Counted from the stretch's first letter, positions 35,947 to 46,404 are shown. The stretch is DNA of 64,000 nucleotides from Sphingopyxis sp. (GCA_030145715.1 JAIXHQ010000002.1:124001-188000), one strand, 5' to 3'. The notes: a model not told the origin generated them from the letters alone. Numbers and translations: made by a program.

Positions 35947-37314
35947 TCAAACCCGCCGCACGCCCACTGTCTTCGCCAATCTCGCCCCCTCCAGCAAAGC
36001 CGCCAGCGCCCACACGCAGGCATCGGCGCGGTCGGGCGATCGCCCCGGTCCGGCATAGCCGCCGCCCACCTGCAACCCGCACAGTTCGTCCTCAAGCCGC
36101 CCGAACGCGCCCGCGTGGACCACCTGGCCGCGTTCATAGGCCAGCGCGACCGGCTCTGCCCTGCGCGCCTTGCCGACGCTGGCGTGGACGGGCACCACGG
36201 GCAGTTTCATGTCGGCCTGGCGCAGCGTGCTTTCGACCATTTCGCCGCCCATATTGCTTTCGGCGACGACGCGGTCGGCGCCCCATCGCGCCGCCGCCGC
36301 GGCCGCCGCCTGGGCCCACAGGATCGGCGGCGGATTTTCGACGCTCGCATCCTCGACCACCGCCAGCCGCCCGTCGCGCAGCAGCGCCGCGACGACGATC
36401 CCGCATGCATCGCCGGTGCTGGTCGCCGGCGGATCGACGCCGATCACGACGCGCACCGGCTTGCCGATCGCATCGGCATCGACGCGGCATCGTTCGATCA
36501 GCGCGCGGGTCCACAGCGCGCCTTCGACATCCTCCAGCATCTCTCCGTCCAGTTCCTGCCGCCCCAGCCGCGTCCCGCCATAGCTTTCCAGCATCGCGGC
36601 GACAAAGCTTTCGGGCAGCCAGCCATTGTCGCGCGTCCGCCCGCGGGTCTGTTCCAGCCCCGGCGCGGCCAGCACGCGCTGCATGGCGGCGTTGACGCGC
36701 GGCGTCGTCGTCACGACGATGCGCGGCCGTTCGCCCAGCCGCATCCCCATCATCAGATTGTCCCACGCCGCCTCGCCGCGCCGCCATTTGGCCAGTTCGT
36801 CGCACCAGGCGAAATGATGTTCGGGCCCGCGCAATTCCTCGCCCGCCTCGGCCGAATAGAGGGTGGCGACGGCGCCGCTGGCAAAGCGCAGCTCGCGCTT
36901 GCCCGGCATCCAGCGTGGCGCCTCGCCATGGCGCGCGACCGCGATCAGGCCGCTCGGGCCGTCGATCATCACGCGCTGCCCGTCGGTCTGCGTCGCGCCG
37001 ACCAGCGCGATGCGCGCGGCGGGGTGGCTGCGCGCGACCTCGCTCACCCATTCGGATCCCGCGCGGGTCTTGCCGAACCCGCGGCCCGCGCGGATCAGCC
37101 AGATGCGCCAGTCGCCCGGCGGGGCGCGCTGCCCGTCATTTTCGAACCCGTACCAGCGGCGCGCCAGTTCGCGCCTTTGCCCCACGGTCAAGTCGCGCAG
37201 CACCGACCGCCGCTCCGCCTCGGTCAATTTGGCCCACCCTGTCCAAATATCGTCGGATCGTTCCTGCCGCGATGCCGTGTCGGTCGCATCGATCGCGACG
37301 GCGGTTATCTTCAT
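35947..37314 (-). CDS. Terminase large subunit / DNA packaging protein (GTA gp2)
   Basis: Walker A IRAGRGFGKTRAGSEWV; Walker B-like HHFAWCDELAKW; nuclease acidic residues VIGVDPPAT. Confidence 0.95.
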   Translation of the reverse strand: MKITAVAIDATDTASRQERSDDIWTGWAKLTEAERRSVLRDLTVGQRRELARRWYGFENDGQRAPPGDWRIWLIRAGRGFGKTRAGSEWVSEVARSHPAARIALVGATQTDGQRVMIDGPSGLIAVARHGEAPRWMPGKRELRFASGAVATLYSAEAGEELRGPEHHFAWCDELAKWRRGEAAWDNLMMGMRLGERPRIVVTTTPRVNAAMQRVLAAPGLEQTRGRTRDNGWLPESFVAAMLESYGGTRLGRQELDGEMLEDVEGALWTRALIERCRVDADAIGKPVRVVIGVDPPATSTGDACGIVVAALLRDGRLAVVEDASVENPPPILWAQAAAAAAARWGADRVVAESNMGGEMVESTLRQADMKLPVVPVHASVGKARRAEPVALAYERGQVVHAGAFGRLEDELCGLQVGGGYAGPGRSPDRADACVWALAALLEGARLAKTVGVRRV

Positions 37315-37868
37315 GCGCCCGCCGCCGTGTCGGACAGACGGCTTTCGGGCGGCGGCAGAGCGATCACGCCGCCACGCTCGGCGCGCAGCGCCCGCTGGCG
37401 CAGCACCATGGTGATCCGCTGGATCAGCACGGCGTCGGTTTCTTCCTGCGTCGCGATCTCGCGCGCCTGCGACCGGCGTCCGTTCGCCGCGCCGCGTTCG
37501 ACACTGGCGCGGTGCTGGCGCAACAGCGTGATCGCCTGCGCCACCGACATTTTTTCGACCAGCTCGCTGCCTTCGTCCAGCACCAGGTCGTCGACGGCTT
37601 CCAGCGCCCGGCGCACCAGCGCCAGTTCCAGCCGCTCATATCCCAGCTCCAGCGCCTCCTGCCATTCCCGCGCGAACAGAGGGTCGCGGTTCCTCAGCCG
37701 ATAGGCGCTGCCCTGCGCCATCTCGGCCGCGACATGCGCGCGGCGGACGTTACAGGACGACGCCAATTCTTCCAGAAACGCGGTGCGCCGCGCCTTGGTC
37801 CATCCGTTCGCCTTGGTCTTCTTGCGCTGCAACGGCCCATTGTGCTGCGGCCCGATCTCGTCATCCAT
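37311..37868 (-). CDS. Putative GTA small terminase (gp1-like)
   Basis: TKARRTAFLEELASSCNVRRAHVAAEMAQGSAYRLRNRDPLFAREWQEALELGYERLELALVRRALE; ATGA overlap with terminase. Confidence 0.75.
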   Translation of the reverse strand: MDDEIGPQHNGPLQRKKTKANGWTKARRTAFLEELASSCNVRRAHVAAEMAQGSAYRLRNRDPLFAREWQEALELGYERLELALVRRALEAVDDLVLDEGSELVEKMSVAQAITLLRQHRASVERGAANGRRSQAREIATQEETDAVLIQRITMVLRQRALRAERGGVIALPPPESRLSDTAAGA

Positions 37869-38037
37869 CGTCGCCTGCCTCCCCAAAGCAGTCGGGCCGG
37901 AAACCCCCTTCGCATGGAAAGGGGCACCGGCCCGACTCGCAATTCTTCATGATGGGATATTTGTGCCATATCAGCGTTACGATGTCAATATATTTTAACC
38001 CATATGGTTCAAGCTCATTTTGCACAGCTTTGGTTGC

Positions 38038-38079
38038 GATGCCGCATTCGATGCCGCGATTGATGCCGCGAGCGATGCC
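38038..38079. repeat. Tandem 12-bp imperfect repeat (gatgccgcNNNN x 3.5) upstream of GTA cluster
   Basis: gatgccgcattc gatgccgcgatt gatgccgcgagc gatgcc. Confidence 0.75.
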
Positions 38080-38249
38080 AATATGGGGAATTTTACGTAC
38101 GCCGCCCGCCGATCGCGCCCTTTATTTCATCGAAGTTTCGCATCGTAGTAAAAACGTCATCAACCCATGAAATAGGCCCGCGCGACACCAGTCGGCGCCG
38201 CGAATGAAAACAGCCTCGCGGCGCTTTTTGCTTATCTTGGGGGGTCCAA

Positions 38250-40595
38250 ATGTTGAAGAAATCCGTCTCGGCGATCGCGGTTGCGGTCGCCTGTCTCGCT
38301 TATGCCGCACCCGCAATCGCACAGGACAATGCGCCGCTGGATGCCGACAGCGGCGACGTCGATGAAATCGTCGTGATCGGCAGCGGCCAGACCCGCTCCG
38401 TCTCGACCCTGCTGCCGTCGAACCTCGACGTCCTGCCGCCGGGCGTCAGCGCGCAAAAAGCGCTGAACTTCCTGCCGGGCGTCAGCGCGCAGTCGCTCGA
38501 CGCGCTGGGCGTCAACGAAAAATCGATGTCGCTTCAGGTCCGCGGGTTCAGCACGACCTTTCTTGGCTATACGCTCGACGGTATGCCGCTCGGCGACGGC
38601 GCCTATAATAATTACAACGGCCTCAGCATCAGCCGCGCGCTGATTTCGGAAAATCTTGCACGGGCCGAACTCGCGACCGGCATCGCAGGCCTTGCCATTC
38701 CGTCGACCAGCAACCTGGGCGGCGCCGTGACCTATTTTTCCAGCGACCCGCGCAAGGACATGGGCGTCAACGCCACCCTCACCGCCGGCAGCAACGGCTT
38801 GCGCCGCGGCTTCGTTCGCTTCGACACCGGCGAAACAAACGGTTTTTCGGCCTATATCTCGGGCCAATATCATGAATATGATCTGTTCGTGAACCAGCCC
38901 GCCTATAATGAATCGACCGGCAAACAGCTTAATGCAAAGCTGATGTATGAATTTGACGGGGGCAAGATCACGGCGTTCGCCGACGTTTCGCGCACCAATC
39001 AGGCCAGCAATGCCTATATCTCAAAGGATATGCTGGCCCGCCTCGGCTGGGACCAGGGCGGCTATGCGCCCAATTGGCAGGCCTATCTCGACCGCTCCTA
39101 TTGCGCGGTGACGAACCCCACCGCCACGCCGCGCTGCGTCGATTCGGTGGCGCCGGAAAAACGGTCGGACGTGACCTTCACCAACGGCCAGATCCTGCGC
39201 AACGACGAAGTCTTCTATCTCAAGGGCGAATTTGACCTGACCCAGTCGATCGCGCTGAACGTCCAGGGCTATCGCCACCAGAACAAGGGCGCCGGCAACA
39301 ACTGGATCATGGGCTGGTCGAAACAGGGCACGACCGACACGTCCGATGACGTGCCGGTGCAGATCCGCGACACGCGCTATACGATCGACCGCAACGGCGT
39401 CCTCGCCAACCTCAGTTGGGATGCCGGCTTCAACCGGCTTCAGGCGGGCATGTGGTTCGAAGATAACACCAGCAGCGCCGCGCGTTACATCTGGCAGAAC
39501 GTCAAGGGTCCGTTCAGCCTGGCCCAATATCTGAAGGGCCAGCCCGACACGGCCCAGTGGGTTCAGGAAACCGACTGGACGACCTGGCAATTCTATGTCC
39601 AGGACACGATGAAGCTGTTCGACGACGCGCTGACGATCGATTTCGGGTTCAAGAGCACCTATGCCAAATCGACCGCCCGCGCGATCGACGGGATTGCCAA
39701 GGCACCGCCGCCCGCATCCAGCCAGTTCGCCAGCGGCACCCTGGTTGCCAAGGATAATTTCCTGCCCGAAATCGGCGTTCACTGGAACGTCGGCGGCGGA
39801 CACGAACTATATGCCAGCTATGCCGAAAATATGGCGATGTTCCAGGGCGGTTTCAAACTGGGCCCGCAATCGGTGTCGCAGACCATCTGGGATCTTCAGG
39901 GCAAATATCTGAAACCCCAGACGTCGAAAAGCATCGAAGGCGGCTATCGTTATGTCAGCGGACCGTTGCAGGTGTCGCTCGCGGCCTATCGGACGCAGTT
40001 CGAAAATCGCCTGCTGCAATATAATCCCTGCCCGACCAACCAGCAACAGAACCCCGGTTGCGGCAACAGCTTCCACAATGCGGGCGGCGTCACCAGCCGC
40101 GGCGTCGAACTCGGCGTGTTGTGGAAACCGGCGCCGTGGGTGAACTGGTATAATTCGGCCTCGTATAACAAGTCGACCTATGACGAAAATCTCAACTGGT
40201 GTACCGGCGCGACCTGCTCCGTAAAACAGACAAAGGGCAAGCAACAGGTCGATACGCCGCGCGAAATGTTCTCCAGCGTGCTCACCGTCAATCAGGGTGG
40301 CTTTTTCGCATCGCTGATGGGCAAATATACCGGACGTCGCTATTACACCTATACCAATGACCAAAGCTTCAAGGGTTACACGACCTTCGACCTTGGCCTT
40401 GGCTATAAATTCGGCGACGTCGGGCCGATGAAGGGGGCGAAATTGTCGTTGAACATCACCAACCTCACCGACAAACGCTATGCGACCAACTTCGACAACA
40501 GCGTGTTTGCCCCGGATGACGCATCGGGCACCATCGCCGTGTTCCACGCCTCGGCCCCGCGCCAGGTCTTCGGATCGCTCAGCTTTGGCTTCTAA
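38250..40595 (+). CDS. TonB-dependent receptor
   Basis: 781 aa; signal peptide; plug MSLQVRGFSTTFLGYTLDGMPLGDGAYNNYNGLSI; C-terminal VFGSLSFGF. Confidence 0.93.
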   Translation: MLKKSVSAIAVAVACLAYAAPAIAQDNAPLDADSGDVDEIVVIGSGQTRSVSTLLPSNLDVLPPGVSAQKALNFLPGVSAQSLDALGVNEKSMSLQVRGFSTTFLGYTLDGMPLGDGAYNNYNGLSISRALISENLARAELATGIAGLAIPSTSNLGGAVTYFSSDPRKDMGVNATLTAGSNGLRRGFVRFDTGETNGFSAYISGQYHEYDLFVNQPAYNESTGKQLNAKLMYEFDGGKITAFADVSRTNQASNAYISKDMLARLGWDQGGYAPNWQAYLDRSYCAVTNPTATPRCVDSVAPEKRSDVTFTNGQILRNDEVFYLKGEFDLTQSIALNVQGYRHQNKGAGNNWIMGWSKQGTTDTSDDVPVQIRDTRYTIDRNGVLANLSWDAGFNRLQAGMWFEDNTSSAARYIWQNVKGPFSLAQYLKGQPDTAQWVQETDWTTWQFYVQDTMKLFDDALTIDFGFKSTYAKSTARAIDGIAKAPPPASSQFASGTLVAKDNFLPEIGVHWNVGGGHELYASYAENMAMFQGGFKLGPQSVSQTIWDLQGKYLKPQTSKSIEGGYRYVSGPLQVSLAAYRTQFENRLLQYNPCPTNQQQNPGCGNSFHNAGGVTSRGVELGVLWKPAPWVNWYNSASYNKSTYDENLNWCTGATCSVKQTKGKQQVDTPREMFSSVLTVNQGGFFASLMGKYTGRRYYTYTNDQSFKGYTTFDLGLGYKFGDVGPMKGAKLSLNITNLTDKRYATNFDNSVFAPDDASGTIAVFHASAPRQVFGSLSFGF

Positions 40596-42054
40596 ACGAA
40601 CCGGCCTCGCGGCCCTGGCCCTGATGGCTCTCTTCCCCGGCGTCGCCGCCGGGGAAGAACCCGTCGTCCGGCCGAATATCGAACAGGGTGATGGCCCGCG
40701 CAGCGTCGCGCTGCGCGGGAACACCTATATCAACCAGGGCCTTGTCGGCACCGGCACGCTTCCGGCGGGTACGGTCGATTTCCTGGGCGACACGCTCGGC
40801 TCCTTCTCGTCGCTGAAAATCGCGCCGGAAAGCTGGAAACGGACCGCCGACGGCTATACGGCGATCCTGTGGACGCTGCCCGATCGCGGGCGCAACAATC
40901 CCGAAGCCAATATCTTCTTCGACTATCCGGCGCGCCTCCACCGCTTTCGCATCCACTTCACCCCCGCCGATGGCCGCGTCACGATGGTCCCCGACGGCGG
41001 CATCGAATTGCGCGACTTTCGCGGGCGGCCTTTTACCGGCGCCGATCCGGGCAACGGCACGCTGGTCCAGCGCGGCCTGACCCTGCCCGCGCCCGCCAGC
41101 GGCATCGGTCGGGGCAAGCTATCGCTCGACGCCGAATCGCTGCAATTCACGCGCGACGGCGGATTTTACATCGGCGACGAATATACGGCGAACATCTATT
41201 ATTTCGACGCGCGCGGCCGTTTGCGCGGCGTCATTCGTCCGCCCGCCGCGATCACCCCGCGCGGGCCCGACGGCACCTTGCATTTCGGTTCGCTGAAACC
41301 GCCCGCCACCGGCCGCCGCAACAATCAGGGGGCAGAAGGGATGGCGCTGTCGCCCGACGGCCGCACCCTGTTCGTGGCCTTGCAAAGCGCGCTGGTTCAG
41401 GACAGCGCCATCGGCAACGCCGCCGGGCGCATCAACACTCGCATCCTCGTCTATGACGTCAGCGTCACGCCGACCCCGGCGCGGCCCAAGGCGCATCATG
41501 TCGTCCAGCTTCCCGCCTATCGCGACGACGGCAATGGCGGCAAGGCGAACCGCACCGCCGCGCAAAGCGAGATCGTCGCGCTCGACGACCGCCGCCTGCT
41601 GATGCTCGCGCGCGACGGCGCGGGTCATGGTGCCGACGGCGACAACCCCATGATGTACAAGGGCGTGCTGCTCGTCGACATCTCGGGCGCGACCGACCTC
41701 GCGGGGACCGAATATGAAACGGGCACCGCCTCGCTGCTCCAAAGCCCCGGCGATACCGCGCTGCGGCCCGGCATCGTGCCGGCGGAGAGCGCCGAACTGG
41801 TCAATATCCTGAACCCGGCACAGCTCGCGCGTTTGGGGCTGGGCCTCGATACGCTTTCGGAAAAATGGGAGGCGATGGATCTTGTCCCGGTGCCCGACCC
41901 GGAAAATCCGGGCGATCATTTGCTGATCGTGGGCAACGACAATGATTTCACCGCGCGGCGCTGCGTCATGACCGGCCAGTCCTGCGATTCCGAACTGGAC
42001 AATGACAACCGGCTCCTGATCTATCGCCTGCGCCTGCCCGTTGCGGCGCGATAG
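40585..42054 (+). CDS. Esterase-like activity of phytase family protein
   Basis: Signal-like TGLAALALMALFPGVAAGEE; LSLDAESLQFTRDGGFYIGDEYTANIYYFDARGRLRGVIRPP and NNQGAEGMALSPDG motifs; probable TTG start. Confidence 0.8.
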   Translation: MASKRTGLAALALMALFPGVAAGEEPVVRPNIEQGDGPRSVALRGNTYINQGLVGTGTLPAGTVDFLGDTLGSFSSLKIAPESWKRTADGYTAILWTLPDRGRNNPEANIFFDYPARLHRFRIHFTPADGRVTMVPDGGIELRDFRGRPFTGADPGNGTLVQRGLTLPAPASGIGRGKLSLDAESLQFTRDGGFYIGDEYTANIYYFDARGRLRGVIRPPAAITPRGPDGTLHFGSLKPPATGRRNNQGAEGMALSPDGRTLFVALQSALVQDSAIGNAAGRINTRILVYDVSVTPTPARPKAHHVVQLPAYRDDGNGGKANRTAAQSEIVALDDRRLLMLARDGAGHGADGDNPMMYKGVLLVDISGATDLAGTEYETGTASLLQSPGDTALRPGIVPAESAELVNILNPAQLARLGLGLDTLSEKWEAMDLVPVPDPENPGDHLLIVGNDNDFTARRCVMTGQSCDSELDNDNRLLIYRLRLPVAAR

Positions 42055-42097
42055 CGGACGGCCCCTTCGATGGCGGCGGGCTGCTGCGCCGGACGGG

Positions 42098-43189
42098 TCA
42101 TTCCCCGATCCGTGGCAGCCCGTCCATCACCGCCGTCAGCGCCAGCGCATTTTCCCGCTCCATCGCGCTGTGCCCGGCGTTCGTCACCACATAGGTCGCG
42201 GGCGGGCGTCCCGCCTCGGTCAAGGCCGCGACCAGCCGCGATGCCTGGGTCAGCGGGCATACCTCGTCGAACCGGCCGTGCACGATATGCACCGGGATCG
42301 ACGCCAGCGTGGCGATATTGTCAAAGAAATGCCCTGCCGGGATGAACAGGTTGTTGGCGAAATAATGCGCCTCGATCTGCGCGAAGCACAGGGCGAAATC
42401 GGCCTCGCCGAACTTGCCGGTGTCGGCGGTCTCGGGGATCATGTTCGAAATCACCCCCTCCCACAGCGACCATGTCACCGCCGCGGTCAACTGCCGCTCC
42501 TTCTCCGCCTCGGTCGTGGGCACATGGTCGAAAATCGCCTTGTACGACGCCATGACGTCGCGGCGTTCCTCGGCGGTCAGCACCGACAGCAACGCCGCCC
42601 ACTCGGCGGGATATTTGATATAGGCGCCGGGCGCGGTCAGGCCAAAGGGGTCGGCCTCCCACGTCGCGGCATTGCCCTGGTACAGATACAGCAGGTCCTC
42701 CGCCGCGCCCAGGAATATGCCGCGCAGGATCAGGCTCGCGCAATGCGCCGGATGCGCGATCGCATAAGCCATGGCCAGCGTACTCCCCCAACTCCCCCCA
42801 AAAACGTGCATCGGCCCGTCGATGTCCAGCTTCTCCCGTAATTTCTCGACATCGCCGATCAGGTCTCCGGTCGTGTTCTTGCTCAGCGCCACGGCGGGGC
42901 CGGCCGACGCGACATTGGGTTCGCTCTTGCCGCACCCGCGCTGGTCGAACAGGATGATGCGGTAACGCCTGGGGTCGAAAAAGCGCGCCATCGCGGGCGC
43001 ACAGGCGCCGCCGGGGCCGCCATGCAGGAACATCACCGGCTCACCCGCCGGGCTTCCATATTCTTCCCAGTAAATGCGGTGGGCAGGATCGCGATCGACC
43101 TCCAGCCAGCCGAAATTCAGGCACGGTGGCTGCGGATACACCCAATCGGTGCCTATTTTGCTCGAAGCCTGCAATCGCGAAAAATCCAT
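42098..43189 (-). CDS. pip: Proline iminopeptidase (alpha/beta hydrolase)
   Basis: VMFLHGGPGGACAPAMARFFDPRRYRIILFDQRGCGKSEPN; HVFGGSWGSTLAMAYAIAHP. Confidence 0.95.
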   Translation of the reverse strand: MDFSRLQASSKIGTDWVYPQPPCLNFGWLEVDRDPAHRIYWEEYGSPAGEPVMFLHGGPGGACAPAMARFFDPRRYRIILFDQRGCGKSEPNVASAGPAVALSKNTTGDLIGDVEKLREKLDIDGPMHVFGGSWGSTLAMAYAIAHPAHCASLILRGIFLGAAEDLLYLYQGNAATWEADPFGLTAPGAYIKYPAEWAALLSVLTAEERRDVMASYKAIFDHVPTTEAEKERQLTAAVTWSLWEGVISNMIPETADTGKFGEADFALCFAQIEAHYFANNLFIPAGHFFDNIATLASIPVHIVHGRFDEVCPLTQASRLVAALTEAGRPPATYVVTNAGHSAMERENALALTAVMDGLPRIGE

Positions 43190-43375
43190 ATTTCGGTGCC
43201 TTCAGTCTAAGCCGCGCCACCGAAAGGGCACTGGCGGGATCGCAATCGCAGCAACCTACCCTCTCTCACGGCCATGTCCACAGCCTCCAAGCCACCCCCC
43301 GTTCATCCCCACGACGGTTGACCAGTCGGGGCGAAAGGTACAGACCTTCCGCATCGAAAATAGGGAAAGCATTTC

Positions 43376-45520
43376 ATGCGCAAACTGGTCTTGTTCGGGA
43401 CGAGCCTGCTCGCCCTTCTCCCGCTGCTCGCACTGGCGCAAGAGGACCAGCCTTCGCCTCCCAAGGCGGAAACGGCACCCGTCGCCCCGATGTCCGCCGC
43501 CGCCGTCGGCAGCGCCCGTATGGGCCCCGAACGCCGCCTGACCGGGGCCGACCTCTTCGACCTGTCCATTGCCTCCGACCCGCAGATCAGCCCCGACGGC
43601 CGCCACATCGCCTATGTCCGCCGCGCGAACGACATCATGACCGACCGGGCGGTTTCCTCGGTCTGGTTGATCGACACGACGACCGGCGAAGAAACGCCGG
43701 TTGCGGGCCGCGCTGGGGGTGCTTTCGCGCCGCGCTGGTCGCCCGATGGCAAGCGCCTTGCCTTCGCCTCGACCGAGGGCGGCAGCGCGCAGCTCTGGGT
43801 ACGCTGGATGGACGGCGGCGAAGCGGTGCGCCTCACGGGACTCCCGACCAGCCCGTCAAGCCTCGCCTGGTCGCCCGACGGCCGTTCGATCGCCTATACG
43901 ATGCTCGTCAAGGATGAGGGCCCATCGTTCGGTTCGGCGCCCAAGAACAAGCCCGAAGGCGCGAAATGGGCCGACCCGCTCGAAGTGCGCGACCTCCTGA
44001 CCTACCGCGCCGACGGCGAAGGCTATCTCGAACCCGGCTTCGAAAAAATCTTCCTCGTTCCCGCCACCGGAGGCTCGCCGCGCCAACTCACCTTCGGTCC
44101 CTATCATGACGGCGGTCCGTTAAGCTGGTCGCGCGATGGCCGCACGCTCTATTTCAGCGCGAACCGCAGGCCCGATTGGGAAAAGGATCCGGTCGAAAGC
44201 GAAATTCACGCGCTCGACTTGGCCAGCGGCGCCGTCACCGCGTTGACCGATCGCAACGGGCCCGACGCCAATCCCGTCGTCTCGCCTGACGGCAGCAGGA
44301 TCGCCTATGTCGGTTTCGACGACAAGTTGCGCGCATATGAAAACACCCAGCTCTATGTCATGAACCGCGACGGTTCGGGCAAACGCAGCCTGACGGGCAA
44401 TTGGGACTATGGCGTCGACGCGATCCAATGGGCGGCCGACGGGCGCAGCATCTATGCGCAATATGACGATCATGGCGAAACCAAGGTGGCGCGCATCGGC
44501 CTCGATGGCACGGTGCGCAATGCCGCGACGGGGCTGTCGGGCGGTGGGCTCGATCGACCCTATACGGGCGGCAGCTTTACGGTGTCCGACGGCGGCGCGA
44601 TCGCCTTCACCGGCGGCACCGCGACCCGCCCCGCCGAAGTGCAGCTAACCCGAGGCGGGGCGGCGCGCATCCTGACAGATCTCAATCGCTCGCTTCGCGA
44701 AGTGAAATCGCTGGGTGAGGTGCGCAAGATCACGGTCGCGTCCAGCCATGACGGCAAGACGATAGAGGGCTGGCTGACCCTCCCGCCCGGATATCGCGAG
44801 GGCCAGCCTGTACCGCTGATCCTCGAAATCCACGGCGGGCCGTTCGCGGCCTATGGCGGCCATTTTTCGACCGACAACCAGCTCTATGCCGCGGGCGGCT
44901 ATGCGGTCCTCTCCGCGAACCCTCGAGGGTCGACCAGCTATGGCGCGGCCTTCGCGAACGAGATCGACAAGGCCTATCCGGGCAATGATTATTTCGACCT
45001 CATCTCGATCGTCGACCGCGCGATCGAACTCGGCGTTGCCGATCCCGACGCCCTTTTCGTCACCGGCGGGTCGGGCGGCGGCGTGCTGACCAGTTGGATC
45101 GTCGGCAAGACCAACCGGTTCAAGGCCGCGGTCACGCAAAAACCGGTCATCAACTGGACGACACAGGCGCTCACCGCCGACGGCCCGGGCTTTTTCGGTC
45201 CCTATTGGCTGGGTGCCGAGCCCTGGGAAAAGCCCGAACTATTTTGGGCGCGCTCGCCGCTGTCGCTGGTCGGCAATGTCGAAACGCCGACGCTCGTGAT
45301 CGTCGGGGCGGAGGATTACCGCACGCCGGTCAGCGAATCCGAACAATATTATACCGCGCTCCGCCTTCGCGGCGTCCCTACCGCGCTCATCAAGGTTCCC
45401 GGCGCCAGTCATGGCGGCATCTCCGCGCGCCCGTCGCAATCGGCGGCCAAGGCGTCGGCGATCCTCGCCTGGTTCGACAAATATAAGAAAGGCTGGACAC
45501 GCCCGGCGGAGGGTAAATAA
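43376..45520 (+). CDS. S9 family peptidase (prolyl oligopeptidase family)
   Basis: WD/PD40-like propeller repeats plus LFVTGGSGGGVLTSWIVGKTNRFKAAV catalytic serine region. Confidence 0.93.
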   Translation: MRKLVLFGTSLLALLPLLALAQEDQPSPPKAETAPVAPMSAAAVGSARMGPERRLTGADLFDLSIASDPQISPDGRHIAYVRRANDIMTDRAVSSVWLIDTTTGEETPVAGRAGGAFAPRWSPDGKRLAFASTEGGSAQLWVRWMDGGEAVRLTGLPTSPSSLAWSPDGRSIAYTMLVKDEGPSFGSAPKNKPEGAKWADPLEVRDLLTYRADGEGYLEPGFEKIFLVPATGGSPRQLTFGPYHDGGPLSWSRDGRTLYFSANRRPDWEKDPVESEIHALDLASGAVTALTDRNGPDANPVVSPDGSRIAYVGFDDKLRAYENTQLYVMNRDGSGKRSLTGNWDYGVDAIQWAADGRSIYAQYDDHGETKVARIGLDGTVRNAATGLSGGGLDRPYTGGSFTVSDGGAIAFTGGTATRPAEVQLTRGGAARILTDLNRSLREVKSLGEVRKITVASSHDGKTIEGWLTLPPGYREGQPVPLILEIHGGPFAAYGGHFSTDNQLYAAGGYAVLSANPRGSTSYGAAFANEIDKAYPGNDYFDLISIVDRAIELGVADPDALFVTGGSGGGVLTSWIVGKTNRFKAAVTQKPVINWTTQALTADGPGFFGPYWLGAEPWEKPELFWARSPLSLVGNVETPTLVIVGAEDYRTPVSESEQYYTALRLRGVPTALIKVPGASHGGISARPSQSAAKASAILAWFDKYKKGWTRPAEGK

Positions 45521-45583
45521 CGACAACATCCTCCGCCGCCCACAGCCCTCATCATGGCGCCCCGCGCTATGGGGCGCGAGGGG

Positions 45584-46237
45584 TCAGGACGTCTCCAGCA
45601 CCTTTGCGATCAATCGCTCCTCTTTGGCGATCCACGGCGCCATGCTCGCCCGCGACAGTATCCCTCCGCTCCAGGCGGCAATCTTCGGATAAGCCTCTGG
45701 ATCGATGCCCGCTCCGCAATGGCGCAGGTTTATCAGCGGTGATGCAACCGCAAGGTCCGCAAGCGTCAGCCTGTCTCCGACCAGAAAACCTGACGCGGGG
45801 ATTGCGTCTTCCAGATAGGCCAGCAGTTTCGGCAACTCCTCGCTTTCGGCCAGCGCCGCCGCGGCCAGATCGCCCTCACGGCCCAGGAACTTCGGCGCGA
45901 CGATGCGGTTGAAAAACATCTTGCCACTGCACGCCGCGAACACCGTGTCGCCGAATTCCTCCCACCATATCACCTGTCCGCGTTCCTGCGGATCGCTGGG
46001 AATCATTTCCGGTTTGGGATGTTTCGCTTCCAGATAGTGTATAATCGCGCTGGAATCGGCGAGCATGAACCCATCGTCATCCATTGCCGGCATTTTGCTC
46101 AGGGGCGACGCGGCACGGAAGCCCGGATCGGGGTCGCCGATGCCGACGCCCTTCAGTTCGAAATCTATCCCCTTTTCCCCCAGATAGCCCAGTAGCTTGC
46201 GCACAAAGGGTGACACGACCGAACCATAGATAATCAT
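45584..46237 (-). CDS. Glutathione S-transferase family protein
   Basis: MIIYGSVVSPFVRKLLGYLGEKGIDFE...MLADSSAIIHYLEAKHP. Confidence 0.93.
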   Translation of the reverse strand: MIIYGSVVSPFVRKLLGYLGEKGIDFELKGVGIGDPDPGFRAASPLSKMPAMDDDGFMLADSSAIIHYLEAKHPKPEMIPSDPQERGQVIWWEEFGDTVFAACSGKMFFNRIVAPKFLGREGDLAAAALAESEELPKLLAYLEDAIPASGFLVGDRLTLADLAVASPLINLRHCGAGIDPEAYPKIAAWSGGILSRASMAPWIAKEERLIAKVLETS

Positions 46238-46404
46238 TCCGCGCTCTCCTTTTTCGTCGTGCAGCATAGGCGAAAGGTTGCGTGTCGCAACCCACGGGTG
46301 TTGCCGGGGCGGCACGAAATAGGCTTGCTATCGCGTTTCGGCCATGGAACATCCAATGGTGGAGGGGGCGCGCTGCTGCGGCATCCATCAGGCAGGATAG
46401 TTTC

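Noticed and set aside
45557-45577. gcgcccc/ggggcgc hairpin between convergent peptidase and GST genes
   Set aside because: Plausible bidirectional hairpin but only 7 bp and no T-tract; not strong enough to list
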